Shown piece by piece: positions 37,635 to 46,698 of a DNA stretch of 64,000 bases. Source of the DNA: SAR116 cluster bacterium AG-447-A06. Lineage in GTDB: Bacteria > Pseudomonadota > Alphaproteobacteria > Puniceispirillales > Puniceispirillaceae. The stretch spans positions 62,001 to 126,000 of the forward strand of contig QCPZ01000003.1 in assembly GCA_003212345.1 (NCBI GenBank), read 5' to 3'. The position numbers were made by a program, and so were the translations under genes. Below the pieces are notes generated by a model, which did not search any database, was not told the origin of the DNA, and saw only the letters and a program-made list of their open reading frames with translations. The stretch's first letter is position 1, and each line of letters begins with the position of its first letter.

Positions 37635-38555
37635 ATGAATTTTAGACAGCTGAAGGCATTTGATACTGTTATGCGACTTGGTTCGATCACCGGCGCGGCA
37701 AAGGCGCTTCACGTCTCACAACCAAGTGTCACGCGCTTGGTTCGTGAGTTGGAGACGCACCTTGGGTTCGCTTTATTTCTGCGGCGTGGACGCGGCATTG
37801 CTGCAACGGTTGAGGCCCGCCGTTTTCATCAGGCGGTGGAAAGTGCATTTATGAATATTGAACGGCTTGATGACCTGGCCGCAACAATCCGCAAAACCGC
37901 GGTTGGCAAAGTATCAGTTGGGGTAATTTCGACCTTTTCATTTTCGCTGCTGCCAGAAGTTCTTGGCCGACTTCGCCAAGAAAAAGATGACACGCACACA
38001 ATTGTATATATCCATAATACGCCGGCAATTGTCGATGCGGTACGCCTACAACAGTTTGACATTGGTATTGTATCGCGGTCGCCGCCCTATTTGGGTGTTC
38101 ACAGTCTCTATCAGACGGAAGTGAATTATGTTGCGCTTGTCCCTCAAAATCATCCCCTTGCGGCATCAAAGGACAGATTGGATTTGCGTGAGGTTGCTGG
38201 TCGTGAGGAATTTATTACTTTTGGTAATGTCTACCCGCTAGAAATGCAGGGCATGGAAGAAGATTTGGCCACGCAGTTTCAAAACAAGGCACGTTATAGC
38301 GTGGCGAATGTGTTGGCCGCAACCGCACTTGTGCGTGCGGTTGGTGTGCCGGCATTGGTGGATCCATTTTCGGCCCGAATGTCGGCTAGCGCAGGTGGGA
38401 TGGTGATTCGACCAATCCAACAAAAGCTGACATATCATATTGGTATCATTACCCGCGGGATTGAAGTTATGAACCGTGAAACGCGCCAACTGGCTGATGC
38501 GCTTATCGACAGGTTTGAGGCTGACCCACTTATCGCTGCTGCTGGTCAATCTTGA
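37635..38555 (+). CDS. LysR family transcriptional regulator
   Basis: 306-residue regulator. Seen: N-terminal HTH with GSITGAAKALHVSQPSVTRLVRELETHLG and the effector-binding domain from about residue 90. Start at 37635 is preferred because AAGGAGA ends six bases before it; the ATG at 37629 overlaps that site. Divergent from the oxidase-ThDP-HIUase-like-DmdA strand set, which it probably regulates. Its last ten bases overlap the convergent MttB-family gene. Confidence 0.88.
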   Translation: MNFRQLKAFDTVMRLGSITGAAKALHVSQPSVTRLVRELETHLGFALFLRRGRGIAATVEARRFHQAVESAFMNIERLDDLAATIRKTAVGKVSVGVISTFSFSLLPEVLGRLRQEKDDTHTIVYIHNTPAIVDAVRLQQFDIGIVSRSPPYLGVHSLYQTEVNYVALVPQNHPLAASKDRLDLREVAGREEFITFGNVYPLEMQGMEEDLATQFQNKARYSVANVLAATALVRAVGVPALVDPFSARMSASAGGMVIRPIQQKLTYHIGIITRGIEVMNRETRQLADALIDRFEADPLIAAAGQS

Positions 38556-40108
38556 GGATTTACGGCAAGCTGTATTGGGAGAGCGGCGCGGAGTAAACTG
38601 TCACTCTCCGCATCAATGTAATAGGGGTTATGCGAACCCAGAATGTCTTCTAACTGTTTGGCCGCAGCATCGCGAATATCTGGGCTGCCAGCCGCTTCCC
38701 ACACATCAATTGTGGTGCGGTCAGCAAGCTCGGGATAGAGAAAATCTGAGTGCATTCGAGCATAGGTCTCAGCCTCACCCAGAAAGTGCCCAACGCCTGT
38801 TGCCACATTGCCAATTGCGCTGGGTGATACCGTATCTGCTGAAACATCCACCTTGGCAGTTGATCGAAGAATGGCGCCAAGCATGTCATTATCAATGATC
38901 ATCGCTTCAAGTGAAATGCCCATAAGTCCGGCTTGGGCGCCGCTCGCCTGGGTAACAATATTGGCACCGGAATGAACCGTCTGAGAGACGGTTAGACATT
39001 TTTCATAGCCGCTTTGAGCATCTGGTAACTTGCTATCAGTTGCCCCTGCGATTGTTGATGAGCAAAAGCCGTAATGTCTGGCCATTTGCATGGATGCGGC
39101 AGTTAATAGCGCCTGCTCCCCGCCGCCGCCGGCCATTGCGCCGCTGCGAAGATCGGTAACCATGGGACGTGGACCAAACACTGCTTTTGCCGCCGGATCA
39201 ACAAGCCAAGCAATCACCATACCGGCAAGTGTTTCCGCTATTGTTTGCGCAACGCAGCCGGCAATCGTAACTGGACTTGATGCGCCTAGCTGACCAAATG
39301 TATTTACCATGACCGGAATGCCACAGTGCACAGCCTCTATCATCACGTTCAGTGCTTCGCCGTCGAAACGAAGTGGTGGTACGGCATGATTAATATTGAT
39401 TGACAGGAACGGTCTGGCACAAAAATCCTCTTTTGATCCCGCAAGCTGATAACAGATTTGAGCGATGTCGCGCACGGCGGATGGTGATGTTGCACTAACA
39501 AAGGCGTGCTTGCGCGTGCCGGCAAGGCAGGCATAGGCAGTATTGATGTCAAGGTCACGCGCATTGGACATGTCACGTGCTACTAAGGGGCGACTAAAAA
39601 AATGAATATGGTCAAGCTTGTCAACAAGTCGTGCAACATCATAAAGATCAACAAGTTTTGACTCGCGATATTTTCTGAGCCGCCGATCATAAACCAGTGG
39701 TGAGGCCCCGCCCGTGCCAACAAACACATTGTCTGGCGTAAGGTTAAGGTTGGTATCCCCGCCACGACCATAAAGTGTGATATCACGTGTCAGTCCATCA
39801 ATCGCGGCCGTGACAAGTGTTTCCGGAAATCGCAATCGATTTTGGTTGTCGAGTTGACCGCCAGCAGCCATGACAAGGTCAATGGCGTTTGTTGATGGTT
39901 CACTCAATCCAGTTTCGGAAAGCAGCGTCAAGGCAGCTTCATGGATAGTCGTGATACCGGCACTATCTAGCGCATTAAAACCGCGGCCATGCCCGATAAT
40001 TCGGCGCTTGACCAGTGAGTTTGCGGATGATGATGTGTCTGCCATGCCGCGTCGCCGGCGTCCTGACCGCCCTTTACCATGTCTGGCGGTTGTCTCATTT
40101 TGGGTCAT
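38546..40108 (-). CDS. Trimethylamine methyltransferase (MttB) family protein
   Basis: TIM-barrel methyltransferase of 520 residues. Seen: a basic leader (GRSGRRRRG), GHGRGFNALDSAGITTIHEAALTLL-like start of the domain, VFVGTGGASPLVYD, and TDSKLPDAQSGYEKCL near residue 380. No in-frame amber codon occurs, so it is a non-pyrrolysine member, like the glycine betaine methyltransferase MtgB. Such enzymes demethylate quaternary amines and pass the methyl to a corrinoid protein. No corrinoid protein or MtgA-like partner lies in the window. Clusters with DmdA-like and oxidase genes, suggesting methylated-compound use. Confidence 0.86.
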   Translation of the reverse strand: MTQNETTARHGKGRSGRRRRGMADTSSSANSLVKRRIIGHGRGFNALDSAGITTIHEAALTLLSETGLSEPSTNAIDLVMAAGGQLDNQNRLRFPETLVTAAIDGLTRDITLYGRGGDTNLNLTPDNVFVGTGGASPLVYDRRLRKYRESKLVDLYDVARLVDKLDHIHFFSRPLVARDMSNARDLDINTAYACLAGTRKHAFVSATSPSAVRDIAQICYQLAGSKEDFCARPFLSININHAVPPLRFDGEALNVMIEAVHCGIPVMVNTFGQLGASSPVTIAGCVAQTIAETLAGMVIAWLVDPAAKAVFGPRPMVTDLRSGAMAGGGGEQALLTAASMQMARHYGFCSSTIAGATDSKLPDAQSGYEKCLTVSQTVHSGANIVTQASGAQAGLMGISLEAMIIDNDMLGAILRSTAKVDVSADTVSPSAIGNVATGVGHFLGEAETYARMHSDFLYPELADRTTIDVWEAAGSPDIRDAAAKQLEDILGSHNPYYIDAESDSLLRAALPIQLAVNPQD

Positions 40109-40147
40109 CTATTTCCTCACTTATAGGAACAGTACTTAAATATTGTG

Positions 40148-40867
40148 TCATATCACTTGATGTCCAAGGTCAAGTGGCTTCACTTCAACCTTGTTACGGT
40201 TACTCTTCACAAAATATGCATTAGCCGAAGCCCCGCGTGCTCTAATTATGTTTGTTACAATTCCATCACATATATGAATCGCGACCCCATCATCAATCGC
40301 TATGCCCGCCGCGAGGTGGCGCTTGGCAATTTTTTGTTTAAAGGCTCGCTTGCGGGGCGGTTCATTGTTGAAGTGTGGACAAGCACTGCCAGCCAATAGG
40401 CCGAGACCTTTATGGAGGGTATAACCATCTTTGGCGGAGCCAAGTAACAATTCAGAAAACCAGCAAATCGCCCCAGCACTCACACCGCTGAGAATAACGC
40501 CGCCATACGCCGCTTCTAAAAGAATTTCGCAGATACCAGTTTTTTGCCAATGAGCCAGCATTTTCTTGGTGGCGCCACCGCCAACATAAAGAATGTCTAG
40601 ATTATTTAAAAAACCCCTTGCTTCGGCCAGATTTGCTTCAAGAGGTAGTGTTGTTATTTTCGCGCATCTATAAAAGCGTTTGTAGAACATTTCAATCTTG
40701 GCAGGGTTATCATTGCTGGCGTGACCGATATATCCAATACGGACTTCTGCGATTGGTCCTGCCAAAGCTAGAAGTTGGTCTTCAAGAATTGCGTCATGTG
40801 GATAGTTGTCTTCAGGATGGGTAAAGCCTCCCCCACCTACAGCAAAAATTTGCACAGGGTTAATCAA
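40148..40867 (-). CDS. Peptidase S51 family (dipeptidase E-like)
   Basis: Cytoplasmic serine peptidase of 239 residues. Seen: FAVGGGGFTHP near the N-terminus, LYVGGGATKKML and the nucleophile elbow GVSAGAICWF (Ser near residue 130), as in PepE, which cleaves Asp-X dipeptides; cyanophycinase is a relative. The frame opens with TTG at 40867, eight bases after AGGAAGAG. It lies 39 bases downstream of nothing on its own strand; the MttB-family gene follows it, so a joint transcript is possible. Confidence 0.82.
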   Translation of the reverse strand: MINPVQIFAVGGGGFTHPEDNYPHDAILEDQLLALAGPIAEVRIGYIGHASNDNPAKIEMFYKRFYRCAKITTLPLEANLAEARGFLNNLDILYVGGGATKKMLAHWQKTGICEILLEAAYGGVILSGVSAGAICWFSELLLGSAKDGYTLHKGLGLLAGSACPHFNNEPPRKRAFKQKIAKRHLAAGIAIDDGVAIHICDGIVTNIIRARGASANAYFVKSNRNKVEVKPLDLGHQVI

Positions 40868-41216
40868 TATTTACGCTCTTCCTTGTAACTTCATATTATT
40901 GCGAGTTATTCCTCGCCAAATAATTACTCGGCATTTCCCGATAATCATATCGTCATATTTATATTGAATGCTAATTTTTGCAAACTTTACATGATAAATA
41001 ATTCGAATGTAAGGAATGAATATATCCGTTTTTCGTATTAAAACATTCGGAAATTATATTTGTTATCGTTCATTTGGAAACCCATACTTTGACGCTTAGA
41101 ATGGGGGAAAGTTCGGGGTCATAGGGTCATGAACGTCTTCGATGAAACAATAGCGAGTCCCCGCTAAAGTGTGGATCGTGTCTAGCCTGGACAGGTGTTA
41201 TGAGGAGGAATAATCA
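40868..41216. other. Intergenic gap upstream of the second oligopeptide ABC operon
   Basis: AT-rich stretch without a convincing frame, with the ribosome site TGAGGAGG just before the binding-protein gene. It should hold the divergent promoters of the peptidase E and ABC operons. I see no recognisable riboswitch or RNA gene. Confidence 0.5.
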
Positions 41217-42698
41217 ATGAAAAAATGGCTTATCGCGTCAGCAATGACAGCCGCGTTAGTTGGAACGAGCGCAATTGCCGCCCCGAGCGGTACGTTTAAA
41301 CAAGCACATGAATACGGTTATGGCGACAAATCAAGCCTTGACCCAGCATCGCGTGGCCGAGTGATGCAGATTACTGAAAAACTCATGAGCCGGTTGATCC
41401 GTCCTGATATGAAGGGGTCACCAAGCCCAGATTTGGCAACATCATGGAGCGCCAATGACGCGGCTACCGAGTGGACAGTGAAGCTACGTGCAGGTGTAAA
41501 ATTTCACGATGGAAGTGCATTTGACTCCGGCGACGTTATCTACACATTCAACCGCGTTCTAAACCCAGAAAATAAGTCACCGGCCCGCTCAGCGATCAAG
41601 ATGATAGAAAAGATGGAAGCGGTCGATAGCTCGACCGTCAAATTTTCGTTGTCTACACCTTTTGCTGATATGCCGCTGCAGCTAATGGATTATCGTTTGC
41701 GGATTATTCCAGAGGGTTCTGGTGATAGCATTGCTTCTTCCGGTATTGGTACTGGTCCATTCAAGCTGGTTTCATTCGACGCAGCTGGTGTGACCAAGTT
41801 GGAAGCGAATATGGATTATTGGGAGGGTGCACCCGGCGTTGCCAAGATGGAAATAATTGGTATTGGCGATGGGCAGGCCCGTATGCAGGCGCTGCTTGGT
41901 GGACAGATTGATTTTGAAAATACTGTTACCAACCAGCAAAAGCCGATGTTTGCCAGCAGTAACAAATTTAAGATGATGGAAGTGCCAACCGGTAACTGGC
42001 GTGGTCTCGTTTTTCGAACGGATGTTGCGCCATTCACAGACGTGCGTGTCCGTCAAGCAGTTCGTATGGCAGCCGATCGGGAAGATTTGGTGAAGTTGAT
42101 TATGGGCGGTGCGGCATCAATTGCATGTGACACACCGGTGAAGCCTGACGATCAGTATCGTGCTGATATAAATTGCCCACAGGATATTGCTGGTGCAAAG
42201 AAGTTGCTTGCTGAAGCCGGATTTCCAAATGGAATTGATATTGACGTTTATGTCGCAACGCTTGAGCCAACATGGCCAATTTTGGCAGAGGCCTATCAGC
42301 AGCAGGCCGCAAAGGCAGGTATCCGCGTTACCATAAAACAGGTCCCATCAGATGGTTATTGGAAGGATACTTGGATGCAGAAAAGTGTTTCAGCCACCCG
42401 CTGGAACGAACGCCCAGCAGACTCTGCGCTCCATGAAATCTATCTTTCGACCGCTAAATGGAATGAGTCTTATTACAAGGATGCCGATTTTGATGCGATG
42501 CTTGCAAAGGCGCGTCGTGAGCTCAATTTTGAAAAGAGAAAAGCTCTTTATGTTGGGGCGCAAGAGCACCTGTATAAGACAACGGGTACGCTAATCCCTT
42601 ATCATGTCTCAAAGTTGTATGTCATGAATTCAAGGGTGAGTGGTATCGATGCAGTAGAAAATCATACTATTCGGTGGAATAAAGTAGCGGTCAAATAA
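41217..42698 (+). CDS. Peptide/opine ABC transporter substrate-binding protein (SBP_bac_5)
   Basis: Periplasmic binding protein of 493 residues. Seen: signal peptide ending near SAIAAPSG, KLRAGVKFHDGSAFDSGDVIYTF near residue 90 and FTDVRVRQAVRMAADRE near 275, both typical of the DppA/OppA family. TGAGGAGG gives a strong start. It is followed by a hairpin and then two permeases, a fused ATPase and a signal-less binding-protein-like gene. Ligand unknown; the family also binds opines, glutathione and nickel-chelates. Confidence 0.93.
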   Translation: MKKWLIASAMTAALVGTSAIAAPSGTFKQAHEYGYGDKSSLDPASRGRVMQITEKLMSRLIRPDMKGSPSPDLATSWSANDAATEWTVKLRAGVKFHDGSAFDSGDVIYTFNRVLNPENKSPARSAIKMIEKMEAVDSSTVKFSLSTPFADMPLQLMDYRLRIIPEGSGDSIASSGIGTGPFKLVSFDAAGVTKLEANMDYWEGAPGVAKMEIIGIGDGQARMQALLGGQIDFENTVTNQQKPMFASSNKFKMMEVPTGNWRGLVFRTDVAPFTDVRVRQAVRMAADREDLVKLIMGGAASIACDTPVKPDDQYRADINCPQDIAGAKKLLAEAGFPNGIDIDVYVATLEPTWPILAEAYQQQAAKAGIRVTIKQVPSDGYWKDTWMQKSVSATRWNERPADSALHEIYLSTAKWNESYYKDADFDAMLAKARRELNFEKRKALYVGAQEHLYKTTGTLIPYHVSKLYVMNSRVSGIDAVENHTIRWNKVAVK

Positions 42699-42728
42699 CC
42701 GTTAAATATCATTCCTAGACTAGGTAAT

Positions 42729-42772
42729 GGGCCAGTGACCAATTCTGATTAAATTCGGTGTTGCACTGGCCC
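42729..42772 (+). terminator. Intercistronic hairpin after the second binding-protein gene
   Basis: Perfect nine-base stem GGGCCAGTG / CACTGGCCC with a 26-base arm that can pair further. A short TTAT tail follows, so read-through to the permease gene is expected. Confidence 0.68.
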
Positions 42773-42818
42773 TTATATCACCTGACAATCTTACCACCTG
42801 CAAATAAGGACACAGTCA

Positions 42819-43778
42819 ATGCTGTTGATGTTGATCAGACGGGTGCTCCTTGGGCTTGTAACGGTTTGTATTGTGTCTTTGATTATTTTTGCGGGTGTAG
42901 AAATTCTGCCTGGTGATGCCTGTACTCAGTTTTTGGGTGAATATCAGGCGGACGATGAACTGCTGGCGCAGTGTCGCAAGGACCTTGATTTGAACCGACC
43001 AGCGATTGATCGGTTTGCTGAATGGGCTGGAGGAGCTATGGCCGGCGATCTTGGCCTTGCGGTGGATGGCAAAACAAAGATCAGTTCAATTGTAGGTGAC
43101 CGGTTGCAGAATTCTCTTCTGCTGGCGCTATGTGCAATGGGCATTGGTGTGCCGTTGGCATTGATGCTCGGGGTCATTACAGGATTATGTCGTGACCGGA
43201 TGCCTGATTTGATTGCCTCTACATTGGCCATCTTTGCGATGACCATTCCTGAATTTGTATCAGCAACCTTATTAATCCTGATTTTTAGTATCTGGCTTGG
43301 GTGGCTTCCCGGTATTGTTTTAACCTCAGCCAGCGCACCAGCGGCCGAATTCTTTCCCGAAATCTTGTTACCTGTTATCGTTTTGTCGTTGGTGATGTGT
43401 GCTCACATCATGCGGATGGTTAGATCATCCGTGATTGAGGTCATGGCCGGGGACTATATCCAAATGGCAACGTTAAAGGGTGTTCCATATTGGCCTATGG
43501 TATTCCGCCATGCGTTGCCGAATGCGCTATTACCTGCAATTAATGTGGTTGCGTTGACAATCGCATGGTTGCTAGGCGGGGTTGTGGTAATCGAGGTGGT
43601 GTTTAACTATCCCGGGCTTGGTAGGTTAATGATCGACTCCATCTCTGATCGTGATTTGCCGGTAGTTCAGTCAATCGCACTTATTGTTGCTAGTGTTTAT
43701 GTTTGTGTGAATCTGGCAGCAGATCTTTTAACTATGCTGGCCAATCCAAAGCTGCGTACGATGTATACGAGGAAATGA
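42819..43778 (+). CDS. Peptide ABC transporter permease (DppB type)
   Basis: Inner-membrane subunit of 319 residues. Seen: N-terminal RRVLLGLVTVCIVSLIIF helix, periplasmic RKDLDLNRPAIDRFAEW segment, and the EAA loop YIQMATLKGVPYWPMVFRHALPNA. A cysteine pair in GDACTQFL and AQCRKDL of the first loop is unusual and may form a disulphide. Stop codon overlaps the next permease start by one base (TGATG). Confidence 0.92.
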   Translation: MLLMLIRRVLLGLVTVCIVSLIIFAGVEILPGDACTQFLGEYQADDELLAQCRKDLDLNRPAIDRFAEWAGGAMAGDLGLAVDGKTKISSIVGDRLQNSLLLALCAMGIGVPLALMLGVITGLCRDRMPDLIASTLAIFAMTIPEFVSATLLILIFSIWLGWLPGIVLTSASAPAAEFFPEILLPVIVLSLVMCAHIMRMVRSSVIEVMAGDYIQMATLKGVPYWPMVFRHALPNALLPAINVVALTIAWLLGGVVVIEVVFNYPGLGRLMIDSISDRDLPVVQSIALIVASVYVCVNLAADLLTMLANPKLRTMYTRK

Positions 43779-44662
43779 TGACTAGCGTGGCGCATCAAAA
43801 GCTTCAAAACGGGAGTCGTGCGGCTGTCATTTTTAAGGATTTGGTGTCACGACCATCTGGCGCGATCGGGCTTTCATTGGTGATCTTCCACGTTGGATTG
43901 GCACTCATTAGCCCGTTCGTTGTCCCATTCGATTACAAGTTACAAAATTCTGCGCTGATGCTAAGCCAACCAGATGCAATTCACTGGCTCGGTTCTGATC
44001 ACCTGGGGCGGGATGTATTCTCGCGGACCCTGATGGGTGGACGTGAGGCCTTGTTGGTAACTGGCGTTGCTACTCCGCTGGCAGTGATTTGGGGTGGTTT
44101 TGTGGGTATTCTGTTCGGGCTTGTCGGTGGGCGAGTTGACGAGGTTTTGATGCGCATTGTTGACGCTTTTTTGTCGCTACCATGGATTTTGAAAATGCTG
44201 GTGCTAATTGTCACATTCGGCACTGGTATTGAAGTTTTGATCCCCACCCTTGCGTTTTTCTATGGCATTCCGGTCATCCGTATTGCGCGGGCTGCAACGC
44301 ATGATGTTATTGCGCGAGACTTTGTATGGGCGGCCAAGGCGCGCGGTCATGGCAGGGTTAGCATCATCTGGCGCGAATTGTTGCCCAATGTCCTTGACAC
44401 CCTGATGGTAGAGGGGGCAATGCGCTGGTCGTGGATGTTGCTGGCTTTTTCGTCGCTCTCGTTTCTTGGCTTTGGTGTGTCCCCGCCAACTCCTGATTGG
44501 GGATTGATGATTTCGGACGCACGCGGCTTTATGTCATTTGCCCCCTGGGGTGTAATTGGGCCTGTGATTGCCCTTTCGTCGCTTATTATTGGTATTAATC
44601 TTACTGCTGACGCCCTTGCCAAGGCGCTTGGCATTGATCGCGCCCAGAAGGCGCCAATGTAA
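43778..44662 (+). CDS. Peptide ABC transporter permease (DppC type)
   Basis: Second channel subunit, about 294 residues. Seen: an N-terminal helix LSLVIFHVGLALISPFVVPF, WLGSDHLGRDVFSRTLMGGREAL diagnostic of DppC, and EAA loop DFVWAAKARGHGRVSIIWRELLPN. Two adjacent ATGs (43775 and 43778) follow GAGGA; the second is chosen for spacing and overlap. A frame extending to 43703 lies inside the previous gene and is rejected. Confidence 0.92.
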   Translation: MTSVAHQKLQNGSRAAVIFKDLVSRPSGAIGLSLVIFHVGLALISPFVVPFDYKLQNSALMLSQPDAIHWLGSDHLGRDVFSRTLMGGREALLVTGVATPLAVIWGGFVGILFGLVGGRVDEVLMRIVDAFLSLPWILKMLVLIVTFGTGIEVLIPTLAFFYGIPVIRIARAATHDVIARDFVWAAKARGHGRVSIIWRELLPNVLDTLMVEGAMRWSWMLLAFSSLSFLGFGVSPPTPDWGLMISDARGFMSFAPWGVIGPVIALSSLIIGINLTADALAKALGIDRAQKAPM

Positions 44663-44663
44663 T

Positions 44664-46682
44664 ATGAGCAAGCAACCTTTCATAAGTGTTAAGGATTTGT
44701 CGGTTGGCTATAATAGCAGAAGTGGCGAAACGATTGAGGTTTTGCGTAATGTCAGCCTCGACATAAATCGTGGGGAAAGCATAGGCCTCGTTGGTGAGAG
44801 TGGATCTGGCAAAAGCACGCTGGCACTGGCCGCGATGGGGTATTTCAAGCGCGGCCTCCGGGCGCTTTCTGGCAGTGCGCATTTTGATGAAATTGATGTC
44901 CTTGCGCTTGATCGTGATGAATTACAAAAAATCCGCGGTGGCCGTTTAGCCCTTATTCCGCAGAATTCCGGTCAATCTCTCACGCCAACAATGCGGATTG
45001 GCCAACAAATTAATGAGGCGTTGCGACTTCATAGCAAAGTCGGTGCAAGTCAGTTTCAAAGTCGTGTTATTGAGTTGCTAGCACAGGTGAGACTGCCCGA
45101 TCCAACTGCTCTCATTACCCGATATCCGCATGAATTATCAGGTGGTCAGCAACAGCGCGTCGCAATCGCTATGGCATTGGCTGGCGAGCCGGACGCGCTG
45201 TTGCTTGACGAGCCAACAACTGGGCTCGATGTGACAACTCAAGCGCATATTCTCGAATTGTTGCGCGAGCTGGCACAAGAACGGAATATGGCGATGCTTT
45301 ATGTTAGCCATGATCTGGGAGCTATTTCGCGTGTATGTGACCGGGTAGTAGTGATGTACGCGGGTGAAATTGTCCTAACCGGAACTGCGCGGCAGGTTTT
45401 GCTTGCGCCACGTCATCCCTACGCGCATGGCTTGCTAAAATCAATCCCGCGCTTGAATCAGACAAGCCTCCCGCTAGCCCTTGATGGACGCCCACCTATG
45501 CCGGGTGAGGCAATTAATGGTTGTGCTTTCGCTGATCGGTGCGCTCTCGTTGATGAAAAATGCCGGACGACACCACCTGACCTGCATCCCATTCCCAGTG
45601 GCGAAAATGTTCGCTGTTTCAAAAGTGATATGATTGCCGATATGCCTGCTCTCAACCGTAAGACTGGGCAAAGGAATAGTGCAAGGTCAGATGTTGACAG
45701 TGCCGCGCTCGGGCTTGAAAGCCTTGCTATTAGCTACGAAAAAAAGGATTGGTTATCATCGCTTTTAACGCCGGGCGCGAAACCACAGCCCGCAACTGTT
45801 GATGCGATCAACATTAGGATCCAAAGAGGGGAAACATTGGGTCTCGTAGGTGAAAGTGGGAGTGGTAAGTCTACAATTTTAAAAGCAATTGCTGGGCTGA
45901 TTTCGCCAAAAGAGGGTGTTTTGACTCTCCACGATAATATCATTCTGACACCGCGTGTTGAAGACCGGCCAGCACCAACGCTGCGGCAAATCCAGTTAAT
46001 TTTTCAAAATCCTGATGACAGTTTGAATCCGCGCCATACCGTGGCACAAATTCTGGCTCAACCACTACGACTTTATTACAGCCTCTCGGGGAGCGCGCTG
46101 CATGATGCCAGTGTGGACTTACTTGAACGCGTCCGTCTTGGCGCGCATTATCTGGATCGGCTTCCAAGCCAGTTATCGGGGGGAGAAAAACAGCGTGTGG
46201 CCATCGCACGTGCGTTTGCCGCTGAACCCGAAATTGTGCTTTGTGACGAGGTGACATCGGCACTTGACGTATCTGTACAGGCAGCAGTGCTGGACTTGCT
46301 TGATGATTTAAAAACTCAGCAAGGTACAACCTATATTTTTGTTTCACACGATTTGGCAGTTGTGAAAGCCATTTCGGATAGAGTTGCCGTTTTGTATCAA
46401 GGTCGGTTGTGCGAGATCGGGCCCGCTGATGCGGTGTATGAGGCGCCGTTCCATCCCTACACTGATGTTCTGTTGGGCGCTGTGTTGGAACCCGATCCAG
46501 ACATCGCCCCAAATTTGAGCGCTGATGATGTCGTTGAGTTATCGCCTCCTGCACAAGGGTGTTGTTTCCAGCGACGGTGCCCACGTAAGCTGGGTGAAAT
46601 ATGTGATAAGGAAACACCGCCAGTTCGCGAACTTGCCAATGGTCATATTATCTGCTGTCATGTTCCAGCATCCGATCTTTAA
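44664..46682 (+). CDS. Fused double ATP-binding protein of a peptide ABC transporter
   Basis: 672-residue protein holding a DppD-type and a DppF-type ATPase in one chain. Seen: first Walker A GESGSGKS at residues 44-51 with [15 protein letters not shown] and DEPTTGLD; a first C-terminal extension with GCAFADRC; then second Walker A near 396, [29 protein letters not shown] and CDEVTSALD, and a final GCCFQRRC. In the second Walker B the usual Pro is Val. Such fusions occur in glutathione-importer (GsiA) and YejF-type systems. Start 44664 is one base after the permease stop. Confidence 0.92.
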   Translation: MSKQPFISVKDLSVGYNSRSGETIEVLRNVSLDINRGESIGLVGESGSGKSTLALAAMGYFKRGLRALSGSAHFDEIDVLALDRDELQKIRGGRLALIPQNSGQSLTPTMRIGQQINEALRLHSKVGASQFQSRVIELLAQVRLPDPTALITRYPHELSGGQQQRVAIAMALAGEPDALLLDEPTTGLDVTTQAHILELLRELAQERNMAMLYVSHDLGAISRVCDRVVVMYAGEIVLTGTARQVLLAPRHPYAHGLLKSIPRLNQTSLPLALDGRPPMPGEAINGCAFADRCALVDEKCRTTPPDLHPIPSGENVRCFKSDMIADMPALNRKTGQRNSARSDVDSAALGLESLAISYEKKDWLSSLLTPGAKPQPATVDAINIRIQRGETLGLVGESGSGKSTILKAIAGLISPKEGVLTLHDNIILTPRVEDRPAPTLRQIQLIFQNPDDSLNPRHTVAQILAQPLRLYYSLSGSALHDASVDLLERVRLGAHYLDRLPSQLSGGEKQRVAIARAFAAEPEIVLCDEVTSALDVSVQAAVLDLLDDLKTQQGTTYIFVSHDLAVVKAISDRVAVLYQGRLCEIGPADAVYEAPFHPYTDVLLGAVLEPDPDIAPNLSADDVVELSPPAQGCCFQRRCPRKLGEICDKETPPVRELANGHIICCHVPASDL

Positions 46683-46698
46683 CATGTAAGAGACAAGA

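Noticed and set aside
45940-46617. Open frame of 225 codons on the minus strand
   Set aside because: It lies wholly opposite the well-supported second half of the fused ATPase, is rich in Arg, His, Gln and Pro as antisense frames are, and has no ribosome site.
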